Source: Owenia fusiformis (Eukaryota; Annelida; Polychaeta; Sabellida; Oweniidae). From it: a stretch of DNA of 60,000 nucleotides. Below, in pieces: positions 43,606-55,544 of this stretch. The notes beneath the pieces were generated by a model. It was not told where the DNA came from, did no database searches, and was given only the letters and a program-made list of their open reading frames with translations. The number at the start of each line of letters is the position of its first letter. Within the stretch, counting starts at the first letter, position 1. The translations under genes were made by a program, and so were the position numbers. The stretch covers positions 14,579,196 through 14,639,195 of the forward strand of contig CAIIXF020000004.1 in assembly GCA_903813345.2 (NCBI GenBank). Reading direction: 5' to 3'.

Positions 43606-45327
43606 TATGGGAGATATTGTATTTGAATTTGTAAGGAATAGATTGGTAGGTCAAGTTTACATGTTGCTTGTACTTTTGTCACCCCCATAGACCTGATTCT
43701 GCCATTAATCAAGGTCTAACTTTTCTGGAGAAAAATCTCTGGCGTAAAAAAATCACTTTTATAGCATGGGTAGAGGAGGATGGAGGATGGGACCAACCGA
43801 ATGTGAAATATTTAGTGTCAATTTTTAATTCTAATGAGTACTGATTTCTTGTATGAGTTTTGCTACTTGTAAATATTTTTTGTTTAGTATAAAATGGATC
43901 ATATGGCCCTTTGGGTGTCTTCCAATTTAGGAAAAAAATAAATAAAAAATAAAACGTGTTGTCTTGAGAATAAAATTACACAATCTTAAATCATCATAGT
44001 TGTAAAAGTTATTACACCATATAGTAAAAGAAGTATAGATAATTGAATGAAGTTTATTTTGGGAAAGTTTGAACATCTAAGCTTTACTAATAAAGATTCT
44101 ATAAGTGGGGGAGAGAGTTTGTGGGATGTGGCATCTGTCAGGTGCATTGTTCTACTTGCATGTAGCAAAAATGAAGGCACTAGAAACTGAATGCATGAAT
44201 CCTACCAGTATGCACTAGATGGTCAAGGAGGATTGGCTCCCAGAGTGCAACACCAATATTCTGTCCCATATATGGGCATGTGGTGATACTAAATTATGGT
44301 GGCATTGTCAAAGAATCACAAAGTCAATTGTGTTTCCATAGATTAAGTGCTCAAAAACTATAAACAAAGATCACAAAACATCCTGTGGACCCCTTGGTTT
44401 TATGAGATGGGAAGGCACCCTTATTAGATGGTTTGTGCCCAAAATGTAACAGCAAAATATGCAGAGAGTAAAAAACACGTCATTGCCCGTAGCCAATGGG
44501 GATTCGAGGAGTTGGTGTGAACCCCCTGTCAAAAATTCCCAGAAGTTCATAAACTAAATTAGGTGAGATTTAGCTCATCATGAGAAATCATGGCCTTCAT
44601 ATTTCTCGTTGAAGGCAGAAATATGTGATGAGTATCAGAATGGATTTAATCATTTACTGTGTTCATGTAGACCTATGTAGCGTAGTAGTCCCATTCAAAT
44701 CTAAAACAAGGGTGAAATGTCTAGGAGCAAAATTGTTTCATCAGAATATTAAAACATAGTATTTGCCCATTTAATTCGATGTATCTTTTAGAATCAATTT
44801 TATAATGAACTGTATTTTTAGAATTTAAATCTTAAATAAAATAGGATTAGTGTCAGAATGAAATGGATTACATTACAATTTAATATTATTTTATTTTTAT
44901 TTATTTATTTATATAAGTGCCACGCACCTTAATCGGCATGAGTTTTGGCATATAGGTTATTGCAAATAATTTCAGACATAAGTGAAGATGTGATGATTGG
45001 ATATTGTTCCAGATTATATAAGAATTGCATAATTGACATTAATGTCTTGTTTTTATAACATTTTTGATAAAATTACTAATTTCCCTCCTTGATCATGTAA
45101 ATTACTAAATTAAATAATTTCTGTTGAATAAAGTAAAATATAAGATTTTATAAGCAAAGTTGTTTTAATACTGAATGTGTAATCTCAAGTCTATCTGCTA
45201 TTACATGTTAAAGGTTATTGTTTTGGAAATATTTTGAAGTTATGAAATACTTGTATATGTTTAGGTTCAATTATATCAGGTGACAATAGATTAATAATAC
45301 CACCTTTTGAAGTAAGAGTAAAATATA
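43606..45327. other. gene-free stretch
   Basis: An ATTT-type microsatellite lies at 44885-44915. No coding exon or clear element is seen. Confidence 0.45.
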
Positions 45328-45510
45328 AGCTTGCATTCGCGAATGCAACTAACAGCTAGCGACTACCGGATTAACCTACTATTTTATGACCAATTTATTT
45401 AAATATGAATGGAATAGTGGCAAGTACTATTCATATTTAAATGAGTTGCCCATAAAATAGTATGTTAATCCGGTAGCCGGCGGCGTTAGTTGCATTCGCG
45501 AATACAAGCT
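45328..45510. mobile_element. 183-bp palindromic MITE
   Basis: The ends AGCTTGCATTCGCGAATGCA and TGCATTCGCGAATACAAGCT are inverted repeats. Pairing goes on through ACTACCGGATTAAC / GTTAATCCGGTAG and ATTTAAATATGAAT / ATTCATATTTAAAT, so nearly the whole element folds on itself. Confidence 0.85.
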
Positions 45511-46064
45511 AAGACTGATATCATATACTAGTGTATTATATTGCACAAATAATCAAATTGAGTTAATGTAAAAAAAGGAATTAAAATTTATATGTTAATT
45601 AGTAAGCTAATATGCATAAAAACACACTTGTTATATACTTCCTTTACCCCTATACTCATAATGGAAATAGTAGATCGTATTTATTCTTCTCTAATTACAT
45701 GTAGGGTTATGTTATTCAAGTGCAAATAAATCCATTTGTAACACATTTATATTTTATAATAGAATTGATTCCATATTCTGCACATTCTTAGCTTTACAAT
45801 GATACCAAATCTCTGTTCTACCAAAGGTGAACCAAAAGGTGATTCTGAGCCTTTTCACCCCCCTAAAATAATATTTGAGGGGGGGGTATTAGATTATCGT
45901 TCTATAACATCAACTAAATATTTGGTATAGTACTGATTCCTACATAATATGTCACTAGTACAATGGTCAAGTGTATCCTAAAATTATAGAGAGATATGTC
46001 GATTGGTTTAGGAAAAAACATAATTTATTTATTTTATTTATTTTTACTTTCACCAATGTTATTT

Positions 46065-46330
46065 TTGCAGCTTCAGAGAAATAATAGGCAGTAATAGTGC
46101 TCCAAATAGTATTCATAAATTATTTCCAAGTTATGTGTGGCATCGTAATATAAGTAATGTAATGATAAAGTACAATTTTGTATTTTTAATATGACTTTGT
46201 TGACCCCTACCCCTTAAAAATATGAGAAAGTGAAGGTGGCACAATTAGATCAGAAATTCTATAATGAGTACTAATACTTCTTCAAGTAGCATTTAAAAAT
46301 GTATTTGCGTGATATATATATGTAATTTAA
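46065..46330 (-). repeat. dispersed repeat, inverted relative to the copies at 59520-60000
   Basis: The reverse complement of this stretch aligns with 59540-59840: GGGGTAGGGGTCAACAAAGC, ATATTAAAAATACAAAA, TACTACTTGGAG-type and TTATTTCTCTGAAGCTGCAA blocks occur in the same order. It has no coding frame. Confidence 0.75.
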
Positions 46331-47539
46331 TGGGAGGGATGCAATCTCAATTTTATTTTGAGGGAAAATATGATATTGGCCAAGGAAAACACAATATTGA
46401 CTGAGGGCAATAGCCTGAGTGTTAATATGACAGTTATCGAAAAAATAAAATAAATAAAATTCATATTCCACCAAGACCATCAATAACCTATTTATTCCAT
46501 ATTTTTTCTGAATCATAAAAATCAAGAGAAATCCCGAGGAATGATTTTGATACAGGATCTGATATGTGATTTAGGCTGATACGGGATCCAATACGGGATC
46601 TGATATAGGAATCAAGCTAATATGGGATCTTTTGAATATCAACTCTATTCCCTGTTTATTTCCCAGGGAAAACATGCTACTATATTGAATAATGTTACAA
46701 TTTTGTAATGATCAACTGTTTTTTTTCTGTATGCCTTTGTTAGTCTAAATTAGGGCCATTTCTTCTTGTTACTTTCTTGTTTTTATATTTTTATTTTTCT
46801 AAAATTTTATCAAGAATTTCTCTTTATAAGTCAAGGTCTTACGATTCTTATTCAGATGCATCAGTCTGCATTTGTATGCTCATTATTTCATTTAATATAT
46901 CCTTTAAAAGTACAATAATTTACATCCCAATGATGCCTTGAAGCATGAGCTCTGTCTAGTCCAGCATAGCTTACCCAGGCAGGCACATGTGTATTTTATC
47001 AGCCATGGGATTCCTTCGAGGAGGAACAGGTAATTGCTATTGAGTCTATGCTGTCAATCTTAAAGACATCGGGTCGCCTATAAAAACACAATTAGAGTAA
47101 CCCCCTGATTTTTTCGTGTTATTTGATGTAAAACAAGTTTGTTTATCAACTTACCAATTCTGAGGTTTGAATTAATTCGTTAATAATCAATTCGATGATT
47201 GTTCCTAGCCATGAATTTTCACTTTCATCAATATAAATTCAAAATAAAATTCAAAAAGCCCACTCAAATTTGTTCCAGTCTGATTGGCTTTTTCCTTCAG
47301 TTTCAACAGATTGTTTGGCTCAGAGACGCCATATTTATTACTTCTAAGGGGTTAAATATAGATAAATCCCCAAAAACATTGTATATTGTTTTCGCGACTT
47401 ATTGCGTTCAATTCTGACAGTTGGTTGTTCTGTTGGTTGTCCTGTTGATTTCCTCAATACATTGTTGATATTGTGATTATGATTTGGTCTCAAGATATAT
47501 TTAAGGTATATATGATGTTTTATGAGCAATTATATTGGG
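46331..47539. other. gene-free stretch
   Basis: Short ACGGGATCCGATAT-like words (TACGGGATCC, ATACGGGATC) recur at 46575-46640. A 72-codon plus-strand frame (47199-47417) is hydrophobic and basic but unrecognised. Confidence 0.4.
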
Positions 47540-48392
47540 ACATTACTAAAAGTTCGCCGAACCCTATAGCAGCTTCAGGTCTTGGATGGCTTTCTATCAG
47601 AAGACAGATAGATTTCTCGAAAAAACCGTCTTGATACATAGATTGCTGTGGCTCATAGGGGGGAATGGACGGCATAATTCTCCACTTTCCATCATTTGGA
47701 GAACACTTGAACGGTACACTTTTGCCAATTTATCTATGAACATGATACAGTCTGGGGAATATCTCTCTTAATCAGGTTTTAAACGTATTGTAAGAAATGC
47801 TTTATACTGTAATGAAGCAAATAGCATTAGAATGATGTGTTCTTTGTATAGTTCCTTGTCATTTTATTCTTGTACATTATCCATCTCATACGTGCAGCCA
47901 AATATATGATGGATGATATGTAAACTGAGACCTATTTTCAAAAAACAGTGTAAACTTATGTTTAAACTCCAAGCAGGGTCTTATCCTTTTGAGAATGGGG
48001 CTTGCCCATTGTGCATCAATTCAAGAGACACTATTGAACATTTTATATTACAATGTGATATAATTACCTATGAACGGCAGACTCTACTCATAATGTTGGA
48101 GAGTGAAGGCCGTAGGTCACTTGCTGAAAAGATGGACTTTGTTTTAGGGTTGAGCTCAAGCTTAGAGAACATAGACTCACTCTGCTCCATATCACTTGTA
48201 ATATATTCCATGCATAGAGCCAGAGTATCAATGATCTAAACCATGTAGGACAGTTCACACTACACAATCAATTTGAAATGACGTTCCCTGTTACTATTTT
48301 ATTTTCTTTATTTCATTTTATATATTCATTGTATAACATGTACATGTAACTGTCTAGACTGTCTAGACGCAAATAAATAATACATACATACA
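47540..48392 (+). pseudogene. LINE 3' end: C-terminal domain with zinc knuckle and tail
   Basis: One plus-strand reading frame runs from about 47586 to 48239, broken only by stops at 47769 and 47907. Near its end it carries GACPLCINSRDTIEHFILQC, a CPLC...H...C knuckle seen at the C-terminus of several LINE pol proteins. The untranslated tail then ends in AAATAAATAATACATACATA, the kind of short tandem tail found at LINE 3' ends. The reverse transcriptase itself is absent, as in a heavily 5'-truncated insertion. It is not the same copy type as the remnant at 32 kb. Confidence 0.75.
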
Positions 48393-48639
48393 CTAATTGT
48401 CCAGAATAGAAATCTGGACGACTAAATCTCTTTAAAACTAATTCGAACATGACTGTATTCACACCTTCTATAAACTGTAAACAAAGTCAACATTTCAAAT
48501 GTGATATATTCGCGAAGAATACCCCTGGTAATACGTGTAATGTGTGACGTCATAACAGCAGTTCATAGTAATGGCGGACCATAATGAATATTCGAAACAT
48601 GTTGGTGAGTTTTCATGTTTGAATCGTAATATAGACCTC

Positions 48640-48783
48640 AGAGCAGGGGTAATATCGTCAAATACACCCCTTAGGGCTAGGCACAAAAGCTTTCGAACCC
48701 CTCGCCCCCATTAGTCGTTCTGGGTACAGAAAACATTTATGCCTAGCCCTGTGGGGTGTATTCCACAATATAACCCTTGCTCT
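48640..48783. mobile_element. 144-bp palindromic MITE
   Basis: The ends AGAGCAGGGGTAATAT and ATATAACCCTTGCTCT pair, followed by AAATACACCCC / GGGGTGTATT and AGGGCTAGGC / GCCTAGCCCT. The centre is short. A minus-strand frame through it is a shadow. Confidence 0.8.
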
Positions 48784-48849
48784 TCGATCTATTTTTTCTA
48801 TATCCCCCCCCCCCTATAATCATTCAATAGGGACAACTGACGCAACATA

Positions 48850-49362
48850 CTTATTCACACAAGGTTACCACTGAAGGAATCCTACAGATGATTAAATTCA
48901 CATGTGACTCTAAAAATACACCTTTTACCCATGAAACAATGCTCACTCGTGAAGTTCAGCTGCATCTCTGAGGATGCGGTGTAGAGCTGTAAGCTGTTTG
49001 TGCTTCCGGGGAAAATTCTTGTATGATTTATTCATGAAGGGATTACATATTTTATTTGTTTACCCCCTGTCCCACTCCGTTCATAAGTATAGCACTACCT
49101 TACTCCAAAAGTAGTTCATAAAAACCGTTTTATACCCATGGCAGGATTCTACAGTTGATACATTTCACCTGTTTCTCTGAGGGTCAAGAAACTGTATAAT
49201 GTTTGTGGTTTGTGCTCCTAAGGAGAATTTTAATCTACCTTAACTTTCCACTCACCTCATTCATTAACAAAAGGAGATGTAAAATGTCACCACCTAACAT
49301 TTGTTATAGATGTCGACCATTGACTGCCGACTGCCAACCCTCTAACACCATCCACAAAGTAC
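48850..49362. repeat. degenerate tandem array, left part
   Basis: Units of about 190-200 bp share ACCCATG-A-GGA--TCTACAG, CCTCTGAGG and GTTTGTGCTCC-type blocks followed by GGGAAAATT. Similar units continue at 58770-59460, on the other side of the LTR retrotransposon, so that element inserted into the array or very near it. Confidence 0.55.
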
Positions 49363-51921
49363 TGTGGCAACCCAGGGTGTTGGGTAGCGTGGTCCTGGGT
49401 TACCCAGCTATCAAGTATTTGGATTTTTAATGGTCTAGCTTGACAATAGATTGTAAAATATATGGGAATGGGGGTCTTTTCAAACACTGATCTATATCCA
49501 CATTCACCCTACACAAGCATTCAACACAACAGAGAATGTAATGGGAAATTATATAAAATGAAATATAATTCAACTCTATTTCAAAATATATACATTTGTT
49601 TGGTTACACAATTCTACAACGATTTACCGATCAGTTATGCAAAACAACAGAAAGTAATGTTCTTTTCAGTCAAATACACTTATGAAATTCAGTGTATCTA
49701 GGAAATTCAATGCAAACTATTAACGTAACTTGATACTCTTAATTCTGCCTGCCAGTTTTCCTCACTTGGTAAAATGACCTGTCTAATTAGTTCAATACAG
49801 GCAAAAGGGGGGTTGAATTGTCATCATAAAAACAATAAAGATAAATTCTTAGAAGGGTTCTGTACTGGCTAAAATAGCCAGATACGCATCTATACACTGA
49901 GTACAGGCATGTATCTCCTGTTCGGGATAGTAATCATGATCAAATGTTCAGAAGGTGTTTACATGTAATACAGATAAAGTGACCACATGGGAGCTGACTA
50001 AGACTAGGCCTAGGGGTTTGATTAGTGCAATGAAAATATAAAGGTGGTCGGATAGTCACTGTGTAGCAAATGGGACAAAAACTTAAGAGAGTTATGCAAA
50101 ATTCCAAATAGGATCTTCTCACAGTAATTACAAAGGCACACAAAGATTTAAAATGCTGTGAGGCTTTATATTAGCAAATTAATACCAACACTGGCTATGC
50201 TTAGTTCCCTGGGACGAATACGGGTATCAGCAAATTAATTGCCCTTGCTTACCCAAAATCAAACCCTGCCCGGGGGATGTTTTGAATAATTAGGTAATGG
50301 AGTGAAAAATACAACAATTGCTAGATTCCCTAAGAATTTCCAATATAAATGTAATCAATCTCAAGGAAAGTAAATAAAATATGCCCAGTGAAATCAATTG
50401 AGCGCTAAAAAGTCGATTATTGCTGTGAAGCTGTTTGACAACTGAAAAATCGTCACTAGTCCATGCCTGATGATACTAACCAGGTGCATCACAGACCCCT
50501 CGGAGTATCAGCAAATTTGATGATTGCCTTAGAAAAACTCCAAACCAACTCGTCTCGGGAAATATAAAGAATAGATTGTGTAATGATACTACATGTATAA
50601 AAGCTGTGGAACGGATAGCCAATGTTGCTCAGAAGTTTGCAGTTAACAATGTAATTCTCATATAAAGAGTGAATATTTTATATTATTGGTACAGTTAAAT
50701 ATGCAACGCTTGTTCAAATTCTTCAAGACTATGCTAGGGGGGGTTGTATCTTATTTCGAGAGCCACGCAGACTAACAGCATAGCAGCAAATAAATTGCCA
50801 TAGCTTAATTACGACAAATCAAACCCGACCTTTGGGATATATGGAATACATTAGGCAGTTGTAATATATATAAAAGTGAAATAAATAGCTGGTAGTTCTC
50901 TCAAGTTTTCAGTTCAAAATGTAGATTTTAAGTATGAATATTCTAGTGACTCAAATAATCAACACTGGCAAGCAGATATTACCCTCAAATTATATAAGAT
51001 AAAGCCAAAAATACCAAGTTGGCGATTGAATCTTAAATATACATGTAGGTCAATCTGTAAATTTCAAATGAATCAGAAATGCTTCTCACAAGAATGTACA
51101 CGTAGCTCACTCAATGCTTAGGAGGGTTTAATTAGAAATAAAATGTCTGAAAGTTCAAATCAATCTGCTATAATACGTACAGCCACAGTTTGAGTCAAGG
51201 CGTGACCAGGCAGATCGAAATGAAAGTCGTAATCAAACAAAATGGTCCTGAATATTCTTTTTGAACCTGATATAATAACCCTCAACGTGGTTTAAATGAA
51301 TTTATGCTAATGTAAATGAAGCTAAATGAGTGAGAGAAATCAGAAGATTCACCAACAAGGAAAAAGTATAAACAGTTTCTCTGTTTTAGAGTAAAAGTAA
51401 TTCCATTACCTTACTAACCCGTTCACCTAGGTTAGTGTATCTAATAAGATGTTATATATCCAATATGTATGTGTATTAATTCCAAAATGCAGAGAGAAAG
51501 TTAATTCCTGTTTCTTGCCGGTGATTCAAAGTCCCACTGAAGAACTGATGATTCATGCAAATCTAGGCAAAATTTTATAGTCTCAAAATAAAATGTAATC
51601 GCTTAGTTTGGCCCCCTATAAACAATCACACATTATAAACATTAAATATTGCTAAAATAAACAATAACATAACCAACATTTGATATAAAGTTTACATAAT
51701 GTGCCTAGTGTAAGAAATTCACATATAAACCTTTTTATGAGACTATCAACAAACATAGCTGAATAAGGAAGTAGTGAAATAAGAAAATTTCTGAACAAAC
51801 TCCTGAATTATGAAGTATCTACAAAGATAATTGATAAATAAAGGTAAGAGCAATTTAAATAAAGTGATAATCCTCCAGAATAATCACATAACATTGTATT
51901 AAGTATGGGAGGATCATCACA
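49363..51921 (-). repeat. 3' LTR of the gag-only retrotransposon
   Basis: This 2559-bp LTR is the downstream copy in element orientation. It matches 55545-58102 nearly base for base, with one extra base at about 49631. Open frames of 60-80 codons within it are the same in both LTRs and show no protein features. Confidence 0.95.
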
Positions 51922-51945
51922 CTGCTCCCCCTTTTAAAACAGTTC
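51922..51945 (-). other. polypurine tract
   Basis: On the minus strand TTTTAAAAGGGGGAGCAG lies immediately before the 3' LTR. It is the expected primer site for plus-strand DNA synthesis and confirms the orientation of the element. Confidence 0.85.
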
Positions 51946-53710
51946 GACCCCGAACTCTGAAAATGTAAAGATACAAATACACATGTTTCTAAAATCACCT
52001 TCAACCAATTGGTACTAAAACATGCAAAAGTTTGATAACTTGTATACAATTTATACACAACAATAAGTGTTCATAAGCTGCTAGAGTTCATCATTATTGT
52101 TTTTGGCAGTAGTAATCCTTGAGTCTATTCTCCATTATATACGTTGTAGTCATTGGAGTTACAAACATCATATCATATGAAGTATTGTTCATAGTATGGC
52201 AATTGTCTATGGTGGTCCATGCCATATCATGTGTTGCAATATAAAGTCAAAGTGCCCAAAGCAGGACATCAATGTTTTTGCTGAGAAAATAAGTTAAATG
52301 CTGCTGCAAGTGTCATTTGATCTCCATTTCTCCATGGTGTTCACTAACAAAGTCATATCAGATATTAATGTTACACTTGTCAGTTTCATGGTTCTCAGAT
52401 ATAATTCCAGTACATAATGTTCAGATTGTGATACTCCTCATGTGGCTTCTCATGGTGCAGATGTATCACATTGACGAGTTTATAAATATAAAGTTTTTGT
52501 CGTTGATCATAATCATCACTGGTTATCAATTGTCACTGGTTCCCCATGTCACCTCATGGGTACACCAATAAGTAAAAGTAACTTGAACCGGAAAGATTAT
52601 CATCATCGTGTTCAAATGTTCATTAGGTGGAAGGTCATCACGATTGTTCATATGGGACTGGAAACAAATCATCGCAGTCCTGGAAATAAGGCTTGTTATT
52701 CACACAGTACAATTATAAATTTCGAATATCACACATGTGATATACATTTGCCAAAATAAAGGGTTGTCAAATGAGATTGAATCAATCAAACGTATGATCA
52801 AGATTTATCCTTTCACAATCAGCTTCGGATTGGTAGTTTTCAGATAATATCTCATAACATTTGTACTGGGAATGATTCAAATTCAGTCACAATGGCCCTT
52901 TCAATACAAAGGGAGTTGAGGTGGAATTCTGTCGGGTGAAAGCATCACCGTGTCATATTCCTGGAGACGCTACAGTACACCAAAAAGGCAAAATGGGTAA
53001 CATGACTGGGTGAGCAAGATGAGAAACACCTATCACCAACCTGCCAGAAAACCAGGTATGTCACTTCAACAAAGACAATGGATGGGCCCTATCCACGGTG
53101 TTACTCAATCCCAGTCAATCAAAAACTGTTATCCACTGCAAATGAATCCACCTCAGGAGTTCAACAAAAGCAGTTTTCTGGGTTCAACTGTCTTATTACC
53201 ATGCCCTCACAAACTTTATTCACTACTTAGTTCCTCCCAGAGCAAACAGTATACATGTGTACAAACATTGGTTGATCAGGCCAATGCTGTCAATTAACAC
53301 TAATGCTCGGGTAAAGTAAGGCTCTGGCATGGCAATCAATGACAATAATGGTCAATAAAAAATAAATAAAGTTCCCTTACATGTGTCGAGGTTCTTGCAT
53401 TATCACCCAGTTCACTGCCATGGGCTTTAAACAACATCACGTTCAAAACAGCCCGCAATTCATGGCAGACAAAGACACAAGTAAAAAAAGGAATAAAATA
53501 AAACACATGTGTTGAAAATCAAATAAAGTGTTTTCAACGTTAAACAAAATAATGCATACCTAAGCATAAATCTTCTGATTGAAAAACAGTTTAACATCAA
53601 CATCAGAAACATGAAAAATTAAAGTAGCATGGTTCTAAAGGCCACTCTTTCTGGTAAATGAGGTGCATCTTTCTGGCCTGATTCTAGACACACACTAACA
53701 CTATAATGAT
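51946..53710 (-). other. interior of the retrotransposon without coding capacity
   Basis: Here pol should follow gag, but no frame longer than 100 codons is open on the minus strand, and none of the usual protease, reverse transcriptase or integrase motifs appears even across frameshifts. Plus-strand frames (52317, 52556, 53010) are not protein-like. The region is about 1.8 kb, too short for a full pol. Confidence 0.65.
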
Positions 53711-53938
53711 TTAGTGTTCAAACTGGTCTGGTCCTACTTTTAGAGAAGGACAATCAGTTATACGATGGCCATTTCCACATTTAAAACAAGCTCTGACACC
53801 AGTAACCCTAGAGTTGGGGTGTCTTTGGTCACAGTCAAAGATGGAGTGGCTTCTTGTGTCACATATTTGGCAATATGAAGCATATCGCTTTGACTTTGGC
53901 TTGGAATTGGAATTCTTTTTCAGGGTCTTTTTATAACC
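53711..53938 (-). pseudogene. Gag C-terminal part: two CCHC zinc knuckles (third frame)
   Basis: This 75-residue open stretch has a basic KPKSKR segment and two knuckles: CQICDTRSHSIFDC (C-x2-C-x4-H-x4-C, 53831-53872) and CFKCGNGHRITDC (C-x2-C-x3-H-x4-C, 53750-53788; one residue shorter than usual). It is a nucleocapsid domain that binds the element RNA. It lies in a different frame from both upstream Gag stretches, ending at a stop at 53711. Confidence 0.8.
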
Positions 53939-54200
53939 TTAGTCAGATTTTGACCAAGTATCATCATTTGTTGCTGAACTAACTTAGTAATTACAGCCTC
54001 TGAGATACAAGGATATACTTCTCTCTGACTCAATTTGGTTTGGGTAGGGTAATTGCCATACCTTGTCAGTAACTCTTCATCAGAAGAGTCTGAATTTGGC
54101 AATCTAGGCAAAGCAGAAAATTGCTTTACCTTCCTGGGGAAATGAAGAGAATTGGATTTCATTTTAGACTTGCCAGGTTCTAATAATTCACCAGCTGTTG
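53920..54200 (-). pseudogene. Gag middle part (second frame)
   Basis: About 90 residues are open in a frame different from the main Gag frame, overlapping its end by a few codons. The part is basic then acidic (SDSSDEELL), and ends at a stop 53920. Between this and the main frame a frameshift is needed, and a second one leads to the knuckles. The shifts may be mutations inherited from a defective source copy or, less likely, programmed. Confidence 0.6.
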
Positions 54201-55385
54201 CATAGTCAGAACTGTCCAGCTGTCAACATCTGCATCAACAACAGATGGGTCATCCAGAAGAGAGTTGTTCGATAACTGAACCCGCTGGGACACAAGGTTA
54301 CTACCTGTATATACTCTCTCTGGGAACAAGGAAAGCTGAGGACGGGCTCTAGCTTGTCTGGTCATTTGACGTCCTCTATCCACTGCTTTGGGATTCAATC
54401 CTTCAGAAAAGATCCCCATGGCTTTGTCTGGACATTCTGTATAATACCAAGTATCTTTAGGACCTTTGGACTTGGTCTGTTCATGCTCACAAGCACTGAA
54501 ATAACCATCACCTTCTAAGGGATGAGTTTCACCTGATACCTTGTATTCAGTACACATGTTAGAATGTGCTAAATCTGGTAGTTGAGGAGTATGGAATTTG
54601 TAATGTTCACTCTGGCTGATATCAGAGAACAGACTAGTCATCTTGTTAGTTTCAATGACTAATGAATTGGACTCGGGAGGCTCTGGCCTGTATTTCAATT
54701 CATACTTTGGCCTTACAAGTTCTTGTGAATGGTAGCCACTGTCTGGTTTTTCATCTGGGGAGGCTTGCAAGGTTAACACCCGTTGTTGAACAGAAGCCTT
54801 TTCTACTGCCCCATACAAGGATATAGTTTTCCCAAAAGCTAAATTTGCATGTTTGCAACCATGCATATCCCTTACTGGTTCTCTCTCCCCGGGATCCACC
54901 TCAGTGGAATGTGGATCAAGGGGATCGAGATGCTCACTATATACTACTTGTGAGTTTTTAATTTTACTACCAGAAATTTGTGTTGGACTCAAATCATGAT
55001 CTGCTGTTTCTAATTTGACAGATCTGATGAATGGTTTCAATGTCAGGTCAACTGTATGGAGTGATTCGGGTACAGTTTCCTGGATTTTAGGCATTTTGGT
55101 CAATTTTAGATGTGACAACAAAGGTTTGGATTGAGACTTCCCTTTAATTGGCGAAACGCTAGAAGCAGTTTTCTCAAGGGGTATTGCATCATCCATTGCC
55201 AATTCCAATTGTTTCTCACTGCACTCCTGATGGCTTAAAACCATCTCAGAGTCATTGAATACCGATGTCATCCCCTCAGCATTGTTCATTTTCAACTTTG
55301 GGCGGGATGAACAACTTTCTCCAGATTCGGGTGTAGGCAATGACACGTGTCTAGCTACATAAAAAGGTTCTGATGTGTCTGACAT
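54180..55385 (-). CDS. Gag protein of the LTR retrotransposon, main part
   Basis: The 401-residue frame starts 138 bases after the primer-binding site, in the position of gag. It is hydrophilic and rich in Ser, Pro, Glu and Lys, with no membrane span. I cannot recognise a matrix or capsid fold by eye. Identification rests on position and on the CCHC knuckles that follow in another frame. Gag would package the element RNA into particles, with pol supplied by another element. As the frame has stayed open, the copy is young or Gag was under selection in its source. Confidence 0.7.
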   Translation of the reverse strand: MSDTSEPFYVARHVSLPTPESGESCSSRPKLKMNNAEGMTSVFNDSEMVLSHQECSEKQLELAMDDAIPLEKTASSVSPIKGKSQSKPLLSHLKLTKMPKIQETVPESLHTVDLTLKPFIRSVKLETADHDLSPTQISGSKIKNSQVVYSEHLDPLDPHSTEVDPGEREPVRDMHGCKHANLAFGKTISLYGAVEKASVQQRVLTLQASPDEKPDSGYHSQELVRPKYELKYRPEPPESNSLVIETNKMTSLFSDISQSEHYKFHTPQLPDLAHSNMCTEYKVSGETHPLEGDGYFSACEHEQTKSKGPKDTWYYTECPDKAMGIFSEGLNPKAVDRGRQMTRQARARPQLSLFPERVYTGSNLVSQRVQLSNNSLLDDPSVVDADVDSWTVLTMQQLVNY

Positions 55386-55522
55386 GATGTGCAGTAGTGT
55401 GAATGTTCAAATAAATTGATAAAACAGTGTTTTTATATATCAAAGACTTCAGTATAATAACAATCTATATCAAATCAAATAATGACGTAATCCAATGCGT
55501 GAGTCAATACGTAAAGTATCTA

Positions 55523-55542
55523 GACCCCAGCCGCTGGCACCA
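55523..55542 (-). other. primer-binding site
   Basis: On the minus strand TGGTGCCAGCGGCTGGGG begins two bases after the 5' LTR. The TGG start is what pairs with the CCA end of a tRNA primer. I cannot say which tRNA with certainty; the TGGTGxCAG start is reminiscent of sites used with leucine tRNA in animal Gypsy elements. Confidence 0.75.
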
Positions 55543-55544
55543 TC

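Noticed and set aside
49203-50143. Short frames in the LTR (49462 +, 49940 -) also present at 55644 and 56121
   Set aside because: They recur only because the LTR is duplicated; there is no protein motif, and they are short for a 2.5-kb region.
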